A DNA stretch of 64,000 bases, taken from the NCBI RefSeq assembly GCF_958298935.1, contig NC_084924.1, positions 25,021,819 to 25,085,818 of the forward strand. Reading direction: 5' to 3'. Positions within the stretch are counted from its first letter, which is position 1. Each line of letters begins with the position of its first letter. A program made the position numbers and the translations under genes. The stretch is from Phragmites australis. Its lineage: Eukaryota > Streptophyta > Magnoliopsida > Poales > Poaceae. The notes beneath the pieces were generated by a model, which was not told the DNA's origin, did not search any database, and saw only the letters and a program-made list of their open reading frames with translations. Shown piece by piece: positions 36,787-49,564 of this stretch.

Positions 36787-37878
36787 ATATGTTTATAAAT
36801 AACGGGCCCGGGAACCCTAGCCTCCAATTTTGCCTAAGTCCTGCCGTGCTTGCTGCCCATTCCTCCTCGCCTCCTTCTCCCAGTCGTCCCTGAGGCCACC
36901 GCCCTCTCCTTGTTGTCCTCATCCCTCTCCCCAACGCCGTCTTCCCCTACGACCTCGTCCCTGACTACTCCGACGTCGAGGAGCCCACACCATCGTCGAC
37001 TCCTCCCTGATGAGCACCCCGACACCGAGGAGTCCATGCCACTATGCTCTATGCTGCCATCATTCTCATCCGTCGAGGTAGGCCTCCTGTTGTCCCCAAC
37101 TCACTATCGCTTGCCGCCATCGTCCTCATCCACCATTGTGAGTTATTTCCGTGCATTGCCATACTTTGTGTGTCAGGGGTGAATGCAAATGGTATGTCAG
37201 ATTATATTACTCGATGATGACAGTGGCTAAGTGAGGTTGTGTGTGACAGCGTAGTCTACTTAGGCGCACTATTATCTTACCCATTTAACACTCAGCGTAG
37301 TCGACCTTAGTGAGTGTAAGTCCAAGTCCACCAACTTGTGTGGTTAGCAAAAATATTGGAGCTTGAGGACCCTTTGGAAGTCCTGGAGAATGCAAATGCA
37401 AGTGGCTATACTTTATCCAAAAGGTTTCCTATTATTGTATATCCACTTGTGAAAATTGTTGCAGTCTAAACACAAAAGGAATTGAAACTAAAATTGGTTA
37501 CTACTACTATTTGCTACTATTTCAGTTAAGCTATTGTTTGCAACTATTTCAGTGAAGTTTAAATTTCATTAAGCTACTGTTTGCTTGTCCTTCTTCTTTC
37601 ATCTCTATCTGGTTTTGAGCGTACTTGAATGTTTTTTGGTCTGGAGTGATGCATATGCTTAAATGTAGTTGTAAGCAGCCAAACCATTATGATCGATTCA
37701 TATGCTTCCAGTAGTAATCATATGCTACTTCTAGTACTATTTACCTATATGCGAGTTCTAGTCATTTTATTCTTGTTTATATGTATGCATATTGCTTTGA
37801 TGATGAAATTTAGGAAATGAAAACTAAATTTGTAAGAAAATCCCAAAAATGAATTTAGGTTGCATAACCTATTACGTC
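36787..37878 (+). other. CACTA spacer before the second ORF
   Basis: It contains C/T-rich sequence (36850-37182, a Pro/Ser-rich open frame of low complexity that I do not take as a gene) and then AT-rich non-coding sequence. Confidence 0.5.
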
Positions 37879-38311
37879 GTCTCCCATTCAGGAGTGTTTG
37901 ATTATAAATATGACTTGGCAACTTGTCATATTTATAAGAAGATGCTCCCAAATTGTCCACGTACCTTGGATAGTTTGAGGATATGTGGCCCGAATAGTAG
38001 GTTTTTGTGGTCTTGTATGGATGCTCCCGAATTGTCCACGTACTTTGGACATTTTGAGGATATGTGGCCCGAATAGTAGGTTTCTGTGGTCTTGTATGGT
38101 TCTAGAGAGAATTTTAGTGGTGTCTCCCTGTTGTTCTCCGGATACACACCCTCTCAGCTCATTGTCGAGACGTGTATTTGGAGAATAGCAGGGAGATGCA
38201 GCTAAATTTTTTTCCAAAACCGTACAAGAGCATGGAAACCTACTCGGGCCAAATATCCTCGAATGAGATTATGACCTATCTTTGCCTATTAGAAATTAGC
38301 TAGGATCCTTC
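37879..38311 (+). repeat. Leader-like repeat, copy 2, with a 79-bp tandem duplication
   Basis: It is highly similar to 33510-33880. Inside it GATGCTCCCAAATTGTCCAC begins at 37941 and again (one change) at 38020, so 79 bp are duplicated here and single in copy 1. Confidence 0.85.
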
Positions 38312-41300
38312 GTTTTAGATTATAAATACATCATATTTTCATAAGTTCGTATAAAAGTGAATATAGTTACTAAGACTTATACAATTGTATCTACATATTC
38401 GTATCTACTAGATGTTTGCCAATGAGTCATCGAGATCCTCTGACGAAGCACAAGCTCCCTATCAAACGCCTGCGCAACCAAGTCCCAGTGGAGCAATAGT
38501 ACGAAAGCCAAGGGCACAAGCAAAGTGTCCAACTGAAAAGATTATTGTCACGGGAATCAATGATGATGGCGTGCCTACGGAGAGAAGGCCCTGCAGATGT
38601 TGCGGAAGCTCACAGGCCTTAATGCTCCAAAGAGGGTGCCATTGACCCTTCCGAAGTTCGATGACCTCATTGTGGATCAAAAGAACACCTTGTTTAATGA
38701 TGGTGTCAATACGTTTCTAGAGTTCCCGGTGAACATGAAGGTGAAGGCTTGTAGGGCTGCTATGAAAATGATCGCCAAACTTTAGAGAAACCACAAGAGC
38801 AAGCTTGTGAACGAGTATATGGCAAAAGAGTTGGAGCCCTTCAACAAGTACCCATATATTAAAAGAGAGGATTGAGAAGCTTTTGTGACATTGAAGAGAT
38901 CTGAGACGTTCCAAAATGAGAGTTCAGCAAAAAAGCAGCTTCGGGCAAAGAACAAGCAGAATCACAATCTGGGCATAGGCGGGTATGTGGGAACAAGGGA
39001 TAAATGGCAGGCGGAGGATGCAAAGTTAGCCAACGAAGGCTGCGAGAATCCTTGGTTGTAATTCCCTGGACGATCGCAATCATATTTATGCGTGAGGGGT
39101 ACACTGTCAGATAGTGGAGAAATCACCTTCAAATCCAGCAAAACTGAGTCAGTTGCTCAAAAGGTGAAAGAAATAGCTACCCACTCCTCTAAAGATTCAT
39201 TCACTAGGATCAGGGAACATGACGTGCTCTCCACTACACTGGGAAATCCTGAGCACCCAGGTCACGTTCGAGGCGTGTCCAGTTCCCAGGGCTGGAATTT
39301 AGGCTTCCCCAAACACGTCGGGATTTATAACAAGAGGAAGAGATCAGTCCCAATAGATATGGAAGCATTGAACCAGTCAAGGGAGATCATTTATCAAGAC
39401 ATCCTACCAAGGTTTGCAGCACAGGGAGTCGTAATTCCTAGCGCACCAGCGAGTGGTAGCCCCATTGCTGGACACAAGAGTAGTCAAACCTCCAGGGAGG
39501 TTGAACAACCTGCCTTCTCTCCATCTGTGGAGCTCGATACCATAGACCTTCTCAATGGGCCTACATCATGCTTCCTGGTCATAAGACCTAGAGGCTACTA
39601 TATTGAGGTTGCAAAGGGCCAGGTGCATCCAAATGTCCAGGTGTTACATACGGTCCTGATACATCTTGGCTATGCCGTGGTCTTCGTGGATTTTGTACAT
39701 GCCAATGTCGTGGACACAGATTTGTCCGCCCCCCCCCCCCCAATGATGAGATACAAAAGCTGAGTCAAGCTCAATTCAAAGGATCCAATGGAAGAGGGGG
39801 ACATTGTGGTGCACACTGAACCATCTAGGAGCGATCCACTTGGACGTTTAAGTTCCCTACCCCAACCTCAGCCTCGAGATGAGCTAGTTGTGTCACCTTT
39901 GGTCACTCTGCCATCTACAGTTAAGCAAACTAAGGGCAGCCCAGAGAAGAAGAAGAAGCCTTTGCTCACTCCGCCATCTACAGTTAAGCAACTTGAGGAC
40001 AGCCCAGAGAAGAAGAAGTCTAGGCCAGGGTCCAAGAAGTAGCTGCCGAAGAAATCCAAATCCTCTGGTAAGGACTCATTCGCTGAGAAGTGCCAGATAG
40101 GGGAAGCTTGGACTAAGGCAAACCCAAAATTCAATCCTGGGAAGCCCTTACTGTCGGCAGATCCACTTCGGCGGGCGGGACAACCTTGTATTGAGTTGCA
40201 TAATTTCTACCTGCAAGGTTGTAGAGACAAGAAGATTTTTATTGTCTTATATTACCAAAATCATCACTTCTTGACTGGGGACAGCTACTTCCTCATGGGC
40301 TTCAATGACTTATACGACCTCTTCAACCTCGATGGCCTGGACATGGGGTTATTGCCATGCTTTACATTGTAATCCCTTTAAAACTAGACGCTCGTTAATT
40401 ATTACTACTAAATTCTCCAATCTAACTAATTTCTTATCTGTAGACACTTGATACAAGAAACGAGGCAGAAGGAGCCCTTCGAATCCCTTGACCCCCAAAA
40501 TATGTTTATTTCTATGGTGCAACAACAAAGGCGATTCGTTGTGGAATATGTGGCTAGGGCAATGAGCCACTTTTCGAAGAGGAACTACCTGATGATCGCC
40601 CACAACACGGGTGGCCATTGGATCTTACTTGATGAGCCCATGGCTCCTTTGGATACGATCAATATGACTAATAATTCTCAAATCATACAAGGTCCAATTA
40701 CAAGAGCACATGCATGACAATTAGACCACCCGTGTTCCTAGATTGTTCCAACTTGCGTGTTTGGCAGAAAAAATATTGCAAGGATGACAGTAGAGGCCAA
40801 GGAGCAATTTTGGAAGCACAACTACTTCGAAATCAACACCGGGACAAGTCAAAATAGCTCCATGTTCAGCTACACGGTCTCCTGGCCCCTTCTCGAGTAG
40901 GGCACATTCAGCAGTACCTTCGACACCGACACACACTCTCGAGGTAAGTAAATCCATAAGTGTGCAGGGTCCAACGAAGAGCTCTTCTTCGGTTGCCTCG
41001 ACTAGTCGCACGACTGGGATTATTTGCCACTGATGTAAAGGAATGGGCCATGTCATGAAGGATTGCCCAAGTCAGCGCGCATACATTGTAACAGAAGATA
41101 GTGGATATGTAAGTGCTACTGATGTTAAGGATGAATATGCTCTTGCAGCTAACCATGCATGTGACGAGGATGGACGTGAGACAGATATCGACAATGAGGA
41201 AGAATTGAGTGCAACTGCTACAGAGAATTATATGACACTCATTGTGCAACGAGTGTTAAGTACTCAAATGGACCAAGCGGAACAGCTACAACACCACAAT

Positions 41301-41920
41301 TTATTTCAAATGTTCTTCATAGTCAAGGATTACCGTGTTCGAGTCATTATTGATGGAGGAACCTGCAACAACTTGGTAAGTTCAGATATGGTCAAGATGC
41401 TTGCCTTGCCGATAAGAAACCATCCTCACCCGTATCATATTCAATGGTTCAACAACAGTGGTAAGTTGAAGATAATGCAAACATCTAGGGTGTATTTTTC
41501 TGTTAGTTCATACCATGATTGTGCTGATTTCGATGTAGTGCCCATGCAAGCATGTTCATTTTGTTAGGACGACCATGGGAGTTTCACACTGATGTAACAC
41601 ATCATGGTAGAAGTAATAAGTACACCCTTATGCATAAAGGAAAGAAAATAACTTTTTTGCCTTTAACCCCTGATGAAATTGTGAAATATGAACAAAAGAT
41701 AGCTAAAAATAAGACAAAAGAGTTTGAGAATGAATGTGAAAATCAGCAAGTAGCAGAAAAAGTTTTTCCACCTAAAAAGGAGAAAGCAACAACAACTTCT
41801 AAGTCCGATAGAATTAGACTGAAAGAGAGTGTTATGCTTGCTACTAAATTTGATCTTGCTAAAATTTATGCTAATAAGCTATCATGCTATGTTTTGATAT
41901 GCAAAGAGGCCTTAGTAATA

Positions 41921-42833
41921 TGAACAAGGGTTCCCGATCTTCCGAAAGGTTCTGGTAACTCTCGATTTGGTGGAAACGAGACACAAGTCGATCCGGCTTC
42001 CGAACAACACGATCCGAAACCCCGCAATCGCAGCACCACGTCTCCTCTGGTTATCAACCGGCGTTGCACGGTTGACCTCGCCAAGAAGGCTAAAATCCTT
42101 GCCTGCGAATCGAAGAACACAAGCAAGAACAAGGAAGAATGCAACCAAATTGCAGATGAATGATTAATCTCACGAGTTGGGGTCTCACAAACCGACGAAA
42201 CGGCGAAACTGTTCTTGACAGAATAATCTAAGCAAAACCCAACCCTAATTAGGGCGGCGGCTACTGTATATAAAGGATTAGGGTCGGCCAAGGACCCCTA
42301 GACGCGTCCCTAATGGACTCCAACACGATACATGGCCCAACGGACCAAAAACGGTGACGCAGCACCGGGACAGATTCTGGACACTGACTTGTTTCGACGT
42401 TTCCCGTTGACTCAGAAGTAATTTGGACCTCAAACCAACGCCATTGGTTTCCTTATGAAATTATCTTTCCAACCATATGTGAATCGTCAAAAACGGAGTC
42501 CGGATGCGTCCTGCGCGTCCGTTTTATTGCTCGCTGGTCCTGGAGGCCGAGGCTGATTCGGACTCGAGTTGGACTGGACCTCCTGCTGTTGTTGGACGTC
42601 CTAGCTGCTCCTCCACGCATCCAATCCTTCCTCTATGTGTTTCCTTGTCCTCTCCATGATTCCTAAACAACACATAATCATTAGGTAGTAATCTATTCTT
42701 AAAATTATATAAAGAGTTGCTTAGGAACGAGCTCACCTCTAAATTTAATTGTCGTGCGCGAGCTCTTGTGATTGGACCTTGAAAGTTCAATGGAGGATCA
42801 TTGTATGTATCCGAGGGAGTGATGTCCTCATCA
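41921..42833 (-). repeat. 3' LTR of the nearly intact CRM-like element
   Basis: In element orientation it begins TGATGAGGACATC (42833) and ends CCCTTGTTCA (41921). Its first 310 bases encode the last part of pol, ending at 42524. Confidence 0.9.
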
Positions 42834-45800
42834 TCCTCCCCCTCTTGAATTGGAGTCGTCCTCGACTCAAGCTCATCATCGGCTCCCAAGTAAGGTTTCA
42901 AATCTGCAATGTTAAAAGAAGGACTAACCCCGAACTCGGGTGGCAACTCAAGTTTATATGCATTATCATTTATTTTCTCAATTATCTTATAAGGACCAGC
43001 AGCTCTTGGCATTAATTTAGACTTACGCAACTCTGGAAACCTATCTTTTCTTAAATGTAACCACACTAAATCACCCGGTTCAAGTTTGACTTCTTTCCTA
43101 CCTTCACTACCAGCAATTCTATACTTTTCATTCATCTTTTCGATATTTATTTTAGTTGTTTCATGCAACTTACGAATAAAATCAGCACGTGCACTAGCAT
43201 CACTATGTGTTCTTTCAGTGGTAGGTAAAGGCAAAAGATCAATAGGAGCGCGAGGGGTAAAACCATACACTACCTGAAAAGGACTTACCTTGGTGGTAGA
43301 ATGTGTTGCCCGATTATAAGCAAACTCCACGTGGGGCAAACATTCTTTCCACATCTTCAAATTTTTCTTCAAAATAGCTCTCAACATGGTACCCAAAGTG
43401 CGGTTCACTACCTCCATTTGGCCATCAGTTTGTGGGTGGCAAGTAGTAGAAAACAATAGTTTTGTACCCAACTTATTCCATAGAGTGCGCCAAAAGTGAC
43501 TCAAAAATTTAGCGTCGCGATCTGAAACAATAGTAGAAGGCATACCATGCAAGCGAACAATCTATTTGAAAAAGAGGTCAGCAATATAAACGGCATCATC
43601 ACTTTTATGACAAGGTATAAAATGTGCCATCTTAGAAAAATGATCCACAACAACAAAAATGCTATCCCTCCCTCTCTTAGTCCTAGGCAATCCCAAAACA
43701 AAGTCCATCGAAATATCTGCCCAAGGAATAGAAGGAACAGGAAGAGGCATATACAAACCATGTGGATTCAAGCGAGACTTAGCCTTTTGACATGTGGTAC
43801 AGCGTGCCACGAACCGCTCAACATCTCTCCTCATCTTTGGCCAAAAGAAATGTGTGGCCAACATATCCTCCGTCTTCTTAGCACCAAAATGTCCCATCAA
43901 TCCTCCTCCATGTGCTTCCTGCAACAACAAAAGACGAACGGAACCAACTGGAATGCATAGACGGTTAGCTCTAAACACAAATCCATCATTGATCACAAAC
44001 TTGTTCCATGTACGTCCCTCTTTACAGTTCAGCAATACATCTTTAAAATCAGGATCAAGCACATATTGTTCTTTTATTGAGTCAAGTCCAAAAATTCTAT
44101 AATCAAGTTGGGACAACAAAGCATATCGTCTAGACAAAGCATCAGCAATTATATTATCCTTCCCTTTCTTGTGTTTGATAACATAAGGAAAAGATTCAAT
44201 AAATTCAACCCACTTAGCATGTCTACGATTCAGATTATTTTGAGAACGAAGATACTTAAGCGATTCATGATCTGAATGTATAACAAATTCTTTAGGCCAC
44301 AAATAATGACGCCACGTCTCTAAAGAACGTACAAGTGCATACAATTCCTTATCATACGTAGAGTAATTAAGAACAGGGCCATGCAATTTTTCGCTAAAGT
44401 ATGCAACGGGCTTACCTTCTTGCATCAAAACACCTCCAATGCCAACTCCACTAGCATCACATTCTAGCTCAAAGGTCTTACCAAAATTTGGAAGTTGCAG
44501 CAATGGCGCGTGCGTAAGCTTGTCCTTCAAAGTGTCAAAGGACTCCTCTTGTGCCTTACCCCAATGGAACACCACACCTTTCTTTGTCAACTCGTGTAAG
44601 GGGGCAGCAATGGCGCTGAAATCCTTCACGAAACGACGATAAAAACCTGCAAGTCCAAGAAAACTTCTCACCTGTTTGATGTTTTGGGGCACCGGCCAAC
44701 TCTTTATGGCTTCAATTTTCATCTCATCCACCTCAATTCCCTGTGGAGTAATAACATAGCCAAGAAAAGAGACTCGATCCGTGCAAAAGATGCACTTCTC
44801 AAGGTTACCAAATAAACGTGCATCACGTAAAGCATTAAAAACAGCACGTAAGTGATCCATATGTTCATCCAAAGACTTGCTATAAATCAATATGTCATCA
44901 AAGTAAACCACCACAAATCGTCCAATAAAAGCTCTTAAAACCTCATTCATCAAACGCATGAAAGTGCTAGGTGCATTAGTTAAACCAAAAGGCATTACTA
45001 ACCACTCATATAATCCGAATTTAGTTTTGAAAGCTGTTTTCCATTCATCTCCAAGTTTCATTCTAATTTGGTGGTAACCACTACGCAAGTCGATCTTTGT
45101 AAAAATTACAGAGCCACACAACTCATCAAGCATATCATCAAGTCTAGGAATAGGATGGCGATATCGAATAGTAATGTTATTAATGGCTCTACAATCAACA
45201 CACATACGCCAAGTACCATCTTTCTTAGGAACCAAAATCACAGGAACAGCACAAGGACTAAGGCTCTCACGTACATACCCGCGGTCCAAAAGCTCTTGGA
45301 CTTGCTGCTGAATTTCCTTAGTCTCCTCGGGATTGGTTCGATACGCAGCACGATTTGGCAATGTTGCTCCCGGGATCAAATCGATTTGATGCTCTATCCC
45401 TCTCATAGGTGGCAGTCCCGGGGGTATCTCAGCTGGGAAAACATCCTCATACTCCTGCAAAAGGTTAGTGGCAGCAGGAGGTATCGAACTAATAACATCA
45501 TCAAGCGAATACAAAACTCGTTTGCAAACCAAGGTGTAGCAAATATCATTATTAGAAATTTCAGCAAGGTCACTTTTTAGTGCAAGCATAACACCACCCT
45601 TCAATTTTATGCCCTCTACCTTAGAACTAGGTGGAGACTTATCCTTTTTAGGTGGGTAAAGAGAATTAGCAACTTGCTGATTTTCAGATTTAGTATCACG
45701 CAAATTAGCAGCTCGTTCTTTATCAGCTTGTACAATTTCAGCAGGGGTCATAGGAACCAAAGTAATTTTCTTTCCTTTATGCATAAAAGTATATGTATTA

Positions 45801-47518
45801 CTTCTACCATGGTGTATAGCATCATTATCAAATTCCCAAGGTCGACCCAATAAAAGTGAGCAAGCTTCCATAGGTACCACATCACAGTCAACATAATCAG
45901 CATAGGAACCAATGGAAAAAGAAACTCTGCAAGTTTGTGTTACCTTAGCTTTTCCAGCATCATTAAACCACTGAAGATTATATGGATGGGGGTGTTGGCG
46001 TGTGGTCAAGCCAAGCTTCTTGACCAAATCTGAACTCACCAAATTATTACAACTACCTCCATCGATGATGACACGTGCTCGCCGATTTTGGATGACGAAG
46101 AAAATCTGGAACAAGTTATGGCGTTGCAGCTTCTCTGGTTGTTGTACCTTTGTGCTGAGCGCCCGCTGCACAATGATGCTCCTATAGGTCGCTGTGTCAT
46201 CACTGCCCAAGATTTCGTTGCTCTCCTCAACAACTGGTTCTTCTTCTTCTTCAATGTCAGAGGCGCTGATGTACCCATCTTCCGTTGCAATGTATGCCCG
46301 CTGACTTGGGCAATCCTTCTGCACATGACCGAATCCATGGCAGCGACGGCATTGAATGCCAGAGGTGCGTCCCGTTGATGCAACAGAGGAAGCACTCTTG
46401 GAAGGTCCCTGCAAAACAGAATTTTTACCTGAGCCCGAAGGTCGTGTAGTGACAGGATTTGGTGCCGTAGCTGCTTGTTGCTTGCTCGCTGGTGAGGGAG
46501 CCCTGTAAGTGGATGGTTTGGACAGCCCAAAGGATGGTCCTGTGCGCGGCGTGTATGTGGTGCTGGCCTTGTACTTGCCCTGCTGCTCACGCCCTTGCAA
46601 CTCCTTCTCTGCAAGCATAGCAAACTGAAACAACTGGTTGACATTGTTAAATTCTTTATAATCAATAATATCTTGGATTTCACGTCTCAAACCCGAATAA
46701 AATCGACAAATAGAATCTTCGTTTCCCTCTACTATGCCACAACGCATCAAGCCCTTTTGAAGCTCACCATAATAATCCTGCACAGATTTATCTCCCTGTT
46801 CTAAGCGCATCAATTTCTTACGCAAGTCTCTATGATAAGATGGGGGAACAAATCTATCACGCATAGCAACCTTAAGCTCTTCCCATGTACGAGGTGTGGC
46901 ACCATCTGCAGCTAAACCAGTCCACCAAATAATAGCAAAATCTTTAAACTCACTAGTGGCTTGTCTAACTCTATGTTGTTCAGGTACTTGATGGGCACTA
47001 AATTTTTGCTCTACTGTCATCTCCCAATCAAGATATCCCTCAGCATCATAATGTCCCGAAAAAGAAGGTATAGTAAATTTAACCTTAGCATAAGGATCTT
47101 CAGGAGCTCGATTATACATACCTCGATGGTGGTGGTGATGTGGAACGCCACCCATACCTGTGGTGTTAGTGCGAAGACGACGCCGTAATCTGTTTTGCAA
47201 TGTCGCCGCTGGATCAACATTAACATCGTCATCATACAACTCATCACCGGTGTTGCTTCCATTCACATCTTCATTGTGCACAGGACGGTTTTCCAAAGCA
47301 TTTACCCTGTCGGTGAGCTCGGATAACCGTTTGTCCACCCGCTCAACCGCGTTTGCGAGTTTCATCTCAATTATCGCTTCAGTTACAGCCTTGATGACTG
47401 TCTCCCTCATCTCCTTCTGAGCATTGTCTACAACAGCTTGTAGCTGCTTTTGGCTGACACACTCCTTGAAGTCCTTTGGCGTTTTATCTCCTTCAACTGA
47501 CATTGTGGAAACAAACAC
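42524..47518 (-). pseudogene. CRM-like gypsy gag-pol polyprotein, one nonsense codon
   Basis: One frame of 1,665 codons has a single TAG at 43562-43564 (residue 1319), in the integrase core where FFKEIVRLHG is usual. Domains: gag about 140-310 ([20 protein letters not shown]); zinc knuckle 390-403 ([14 protein letters not shown]); protease IIDGGSCNN about 484-492; RT about 700-960 with YFDD at 872-875; RNase H from about 1018 (ECDASG) to DALSR at about 1126; integrase zinc finger His1203, His1210, Cys1240, Cys1243; first catalytic Asp in DISMDF about 1268; VSDRDAKF and the GQMEVVNR Glu after the stop; then KPYLG and the LTR-encoded tail. The start at 47518 gives a coiled N-terminus. A His run lies at 127-131. 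Read-through or a source element elsewhere would be needed for full-length product. Confidence 0.92.
42834..42846 (-). other. Polypurine tract of the CRM-like element
   Basis: The minus strand reads AAGAGGGGGAGGA directly before the 3' LTR. It is also coding (the Glu-Gly-Glu-Asp region of pol). Confidence 0.8.
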
Positions 47519-48635
47519 AACAACAAACAGTGAAGGTAATCCCTAATAATCGTACTACAAAGATGGAGTGGTGCCTCTCAATCAAGATCAGCAAAGGTAG
47601 ACACCTTAACAAGCTCTTACCAGGGTTCTTACCAGCAAAGCAAAGGATACCTGGAAGGCGTGCGAGCGATTGCAGGGATGCAAACCAGTGCTGTTCAGAA
47701 GAATCTGTGGGGCTTGGAAGGCACACAAAGAGAACAAATATGTATATGTGGAACACAAATCAGAAACAGATAGTAATGCTGAATTATAGTCCCAAGTACT
47801 TGTTCTCGTTGCTGGCCTAAAGTGTTGCAAGTACCAAGTATGTGTGTTAAACAAGGTGGAGAAACAAGTATGATGGATAGCAAGAGCAACAGAAACAAAG
47901 AACTAAACAGCACACGCTAACACAGCTCACTTTGCCCTTCTCTATGTGCTCCTCTAGATATTGTTCCTCTTTTGCCCCTCTCTTTTTTCTATTTTTTTGG
48001 GCTGTCGTTGTTTTTTTGGGAAAATTCGACTTTTTCTTTTTATTTTTTTGATATTTTTTTTTCACTTAGGAGCACACAAGAGGGAACCACAGAAAATTTG
48101 AGCTTAAACAAGTCAAAGACGTGGCCTGTAGAATTTTCTGAAGTTCAGCCGTAAAATGAGAAAAATATTTGGAAATTGAAAACTCAAACTTCGGAGGCGA
48201 ATTTGGGAATTCTGATTTCGCCGAACCCGAAAAAGCGGGGACGAACGGATCCGAAACGCTGTTTCGATGCGAAAAACTCTATGACTTTTCTGAAAACGGA
48301 GTTCGTATGCGAAAGTTATGCCCGATTTGAGAAACGACTCCGAATTAGAGGACAAAACGGGAAGAAAGTGGGGAAAATATGCGACGGAGGCTAGGGTTTG
48401 ATGGAAACGGTGGGGGAAAACACACGAACTGGACTCTAACACGACCTAACCAGCAACAAGACCTTGACCAGGACACAAACTCAACACGACGAACTCTGAA
48501 ACTGAAATATGCAAAAGCTAAAGGCGCGGAAGGGTTGTAGGACAGGAAAAAAAAAACGATATGGCAGTGGACTATGGAACGAAGGCGAAAACACTCGAAA
48601 CTAAGGGTAGATATGAACCTGACGGTATACCTGAA
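47519..48635 (-). other. Leader (5' UTR) of the CRM-like element
   Basis: This is an approximately 1.1-kb untranslated stretch between the primer-binding site and the gag start. Short frames on both strands have no recognised product. A T-rich tract lies at 47985-48062. Confidence 0.7.
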
Positions 48636-48648
48636 GCTCTGAATACCA
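48636..48648 (-). other. Primer-binding site of the CRM-like element
   Basis: The minus strand reads TGGTATTCAGAGC, complementary to initiator tRNA-Met except for one extra T. It lies seven bases inside the 5' LTR. Confidence 0.8.
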
Positions 48649-48655
48649 CTTAATA

Positions 48656-49564
48656 TGAACAAGGGTTCCCGATCTTCCGAAAGGTTCTGGTAACTCTCGA
48701 TTTGGTGGAAACGAGACACAAGTCGATCCGGCTTCCGAACAACACGATCCGAAACCCCGCAATCGCAGCACCACGTCTCCTCTGGTTATCAACCGGTATT
48801 GCACGGTTGACCTCGCCAAGAAGGCTAAAATCCTTGCCTGCGAATCGAAGAACACAAGCAAGAACAAGAATGCAACCAAATTGCAGATGAATGATTAATC
48901 TCACGAGTTGGGGTCTCACAAACCGACGAAACGGCGAAACTGTTCTTGACAGAATAATCTAAGCAAAACCCAACCCTAATTAGGGCGGCGGCTACTGTAT
49001 ATAAAGGATTAGGGTCGGCCAAGGACCCCTAGACGCGTCCCTAATGGACTCCAACACGATACATGGCCCAACGGACCAAAAACGGTGACGCAGCACCGGG
49101 ACAGATTCTGGACGCTGACTTGTTTCGACGTTTCCCGTTGACTCAGAAGGAATTTGGACCTCAAACCAACGCCATTGGTTTCCTTATGAAATTATCTTTC
49201 CAACCATATGTGAATCGTCGAAAACGGAGTCCGGATGCGTCCTGTGCGTCCGTTTTATTGCTCGCTGGTCCTGGAGGCCGAGGCTGATTCGGACTCGAGT
49301 TGGACTGGACCTCCTGCTGTTGTTGGACGTCCTAGCTGCTCCTCCACGCCTCCAAGCCTTCCTCTATGTGTTTCCTTGTCCTCTCCATGATTCCTAAACA
49401 ACACATAATCATTAGGTAGTAATCTATTCTCAAAATTATATAAAGAGTTGCTTAGGAACGAGCTCACCTCTAAATTTAATTGTCGTGCGCGAGCTCTTGT
49501 GATTGGACCTTGAAAGTTCAATGGAGGATCATTGTATGTATCCGAGGGAGTGATGTCCTCATCA
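48656..49564 (-). repeat. 5' LTR of the nearly intact CRM-like element
   Basis: It matches the 3' LTR at about 99%. It lacks one GAAG of the 3' LTR. The same open frame (GPITRARARQLNLEVSSFLS) is present at 49255-49521 but is here an orphan. Confidence 0.9.

Larger units (their letters stand above)
41921..49564 (-). mobile_element. Nearly intact CRM-like Ty3-gypsy chromovirus
   Basis: LTRs of 913 bp (41921-42833) and 909 bp (48656-49564) differ by about nine substitutions and a 4-bp indel by eye, so insertion is recent. The primer-binding site, purine tract and a single gag-pol frame are all in place. Clade call: the LTR starts (TGATGAGGACATCACTC) inside the pol reading frame, and the C-terminal tail has GPITRARARQLN with no chromodomain, which fits the CRM clade. 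The element is 7.64 kb. Instead of a clear 5-bp TSD, the host sequence AGGCCTTAGT occurs on both sides. Confidence 0.88.

Noticed and set aside
36850..37182. 110-codon Pro/Ser-rich open frame
   Set aside because: It is low-complexity C/T-rich sequence with no start context, intron or homologue I recognise.
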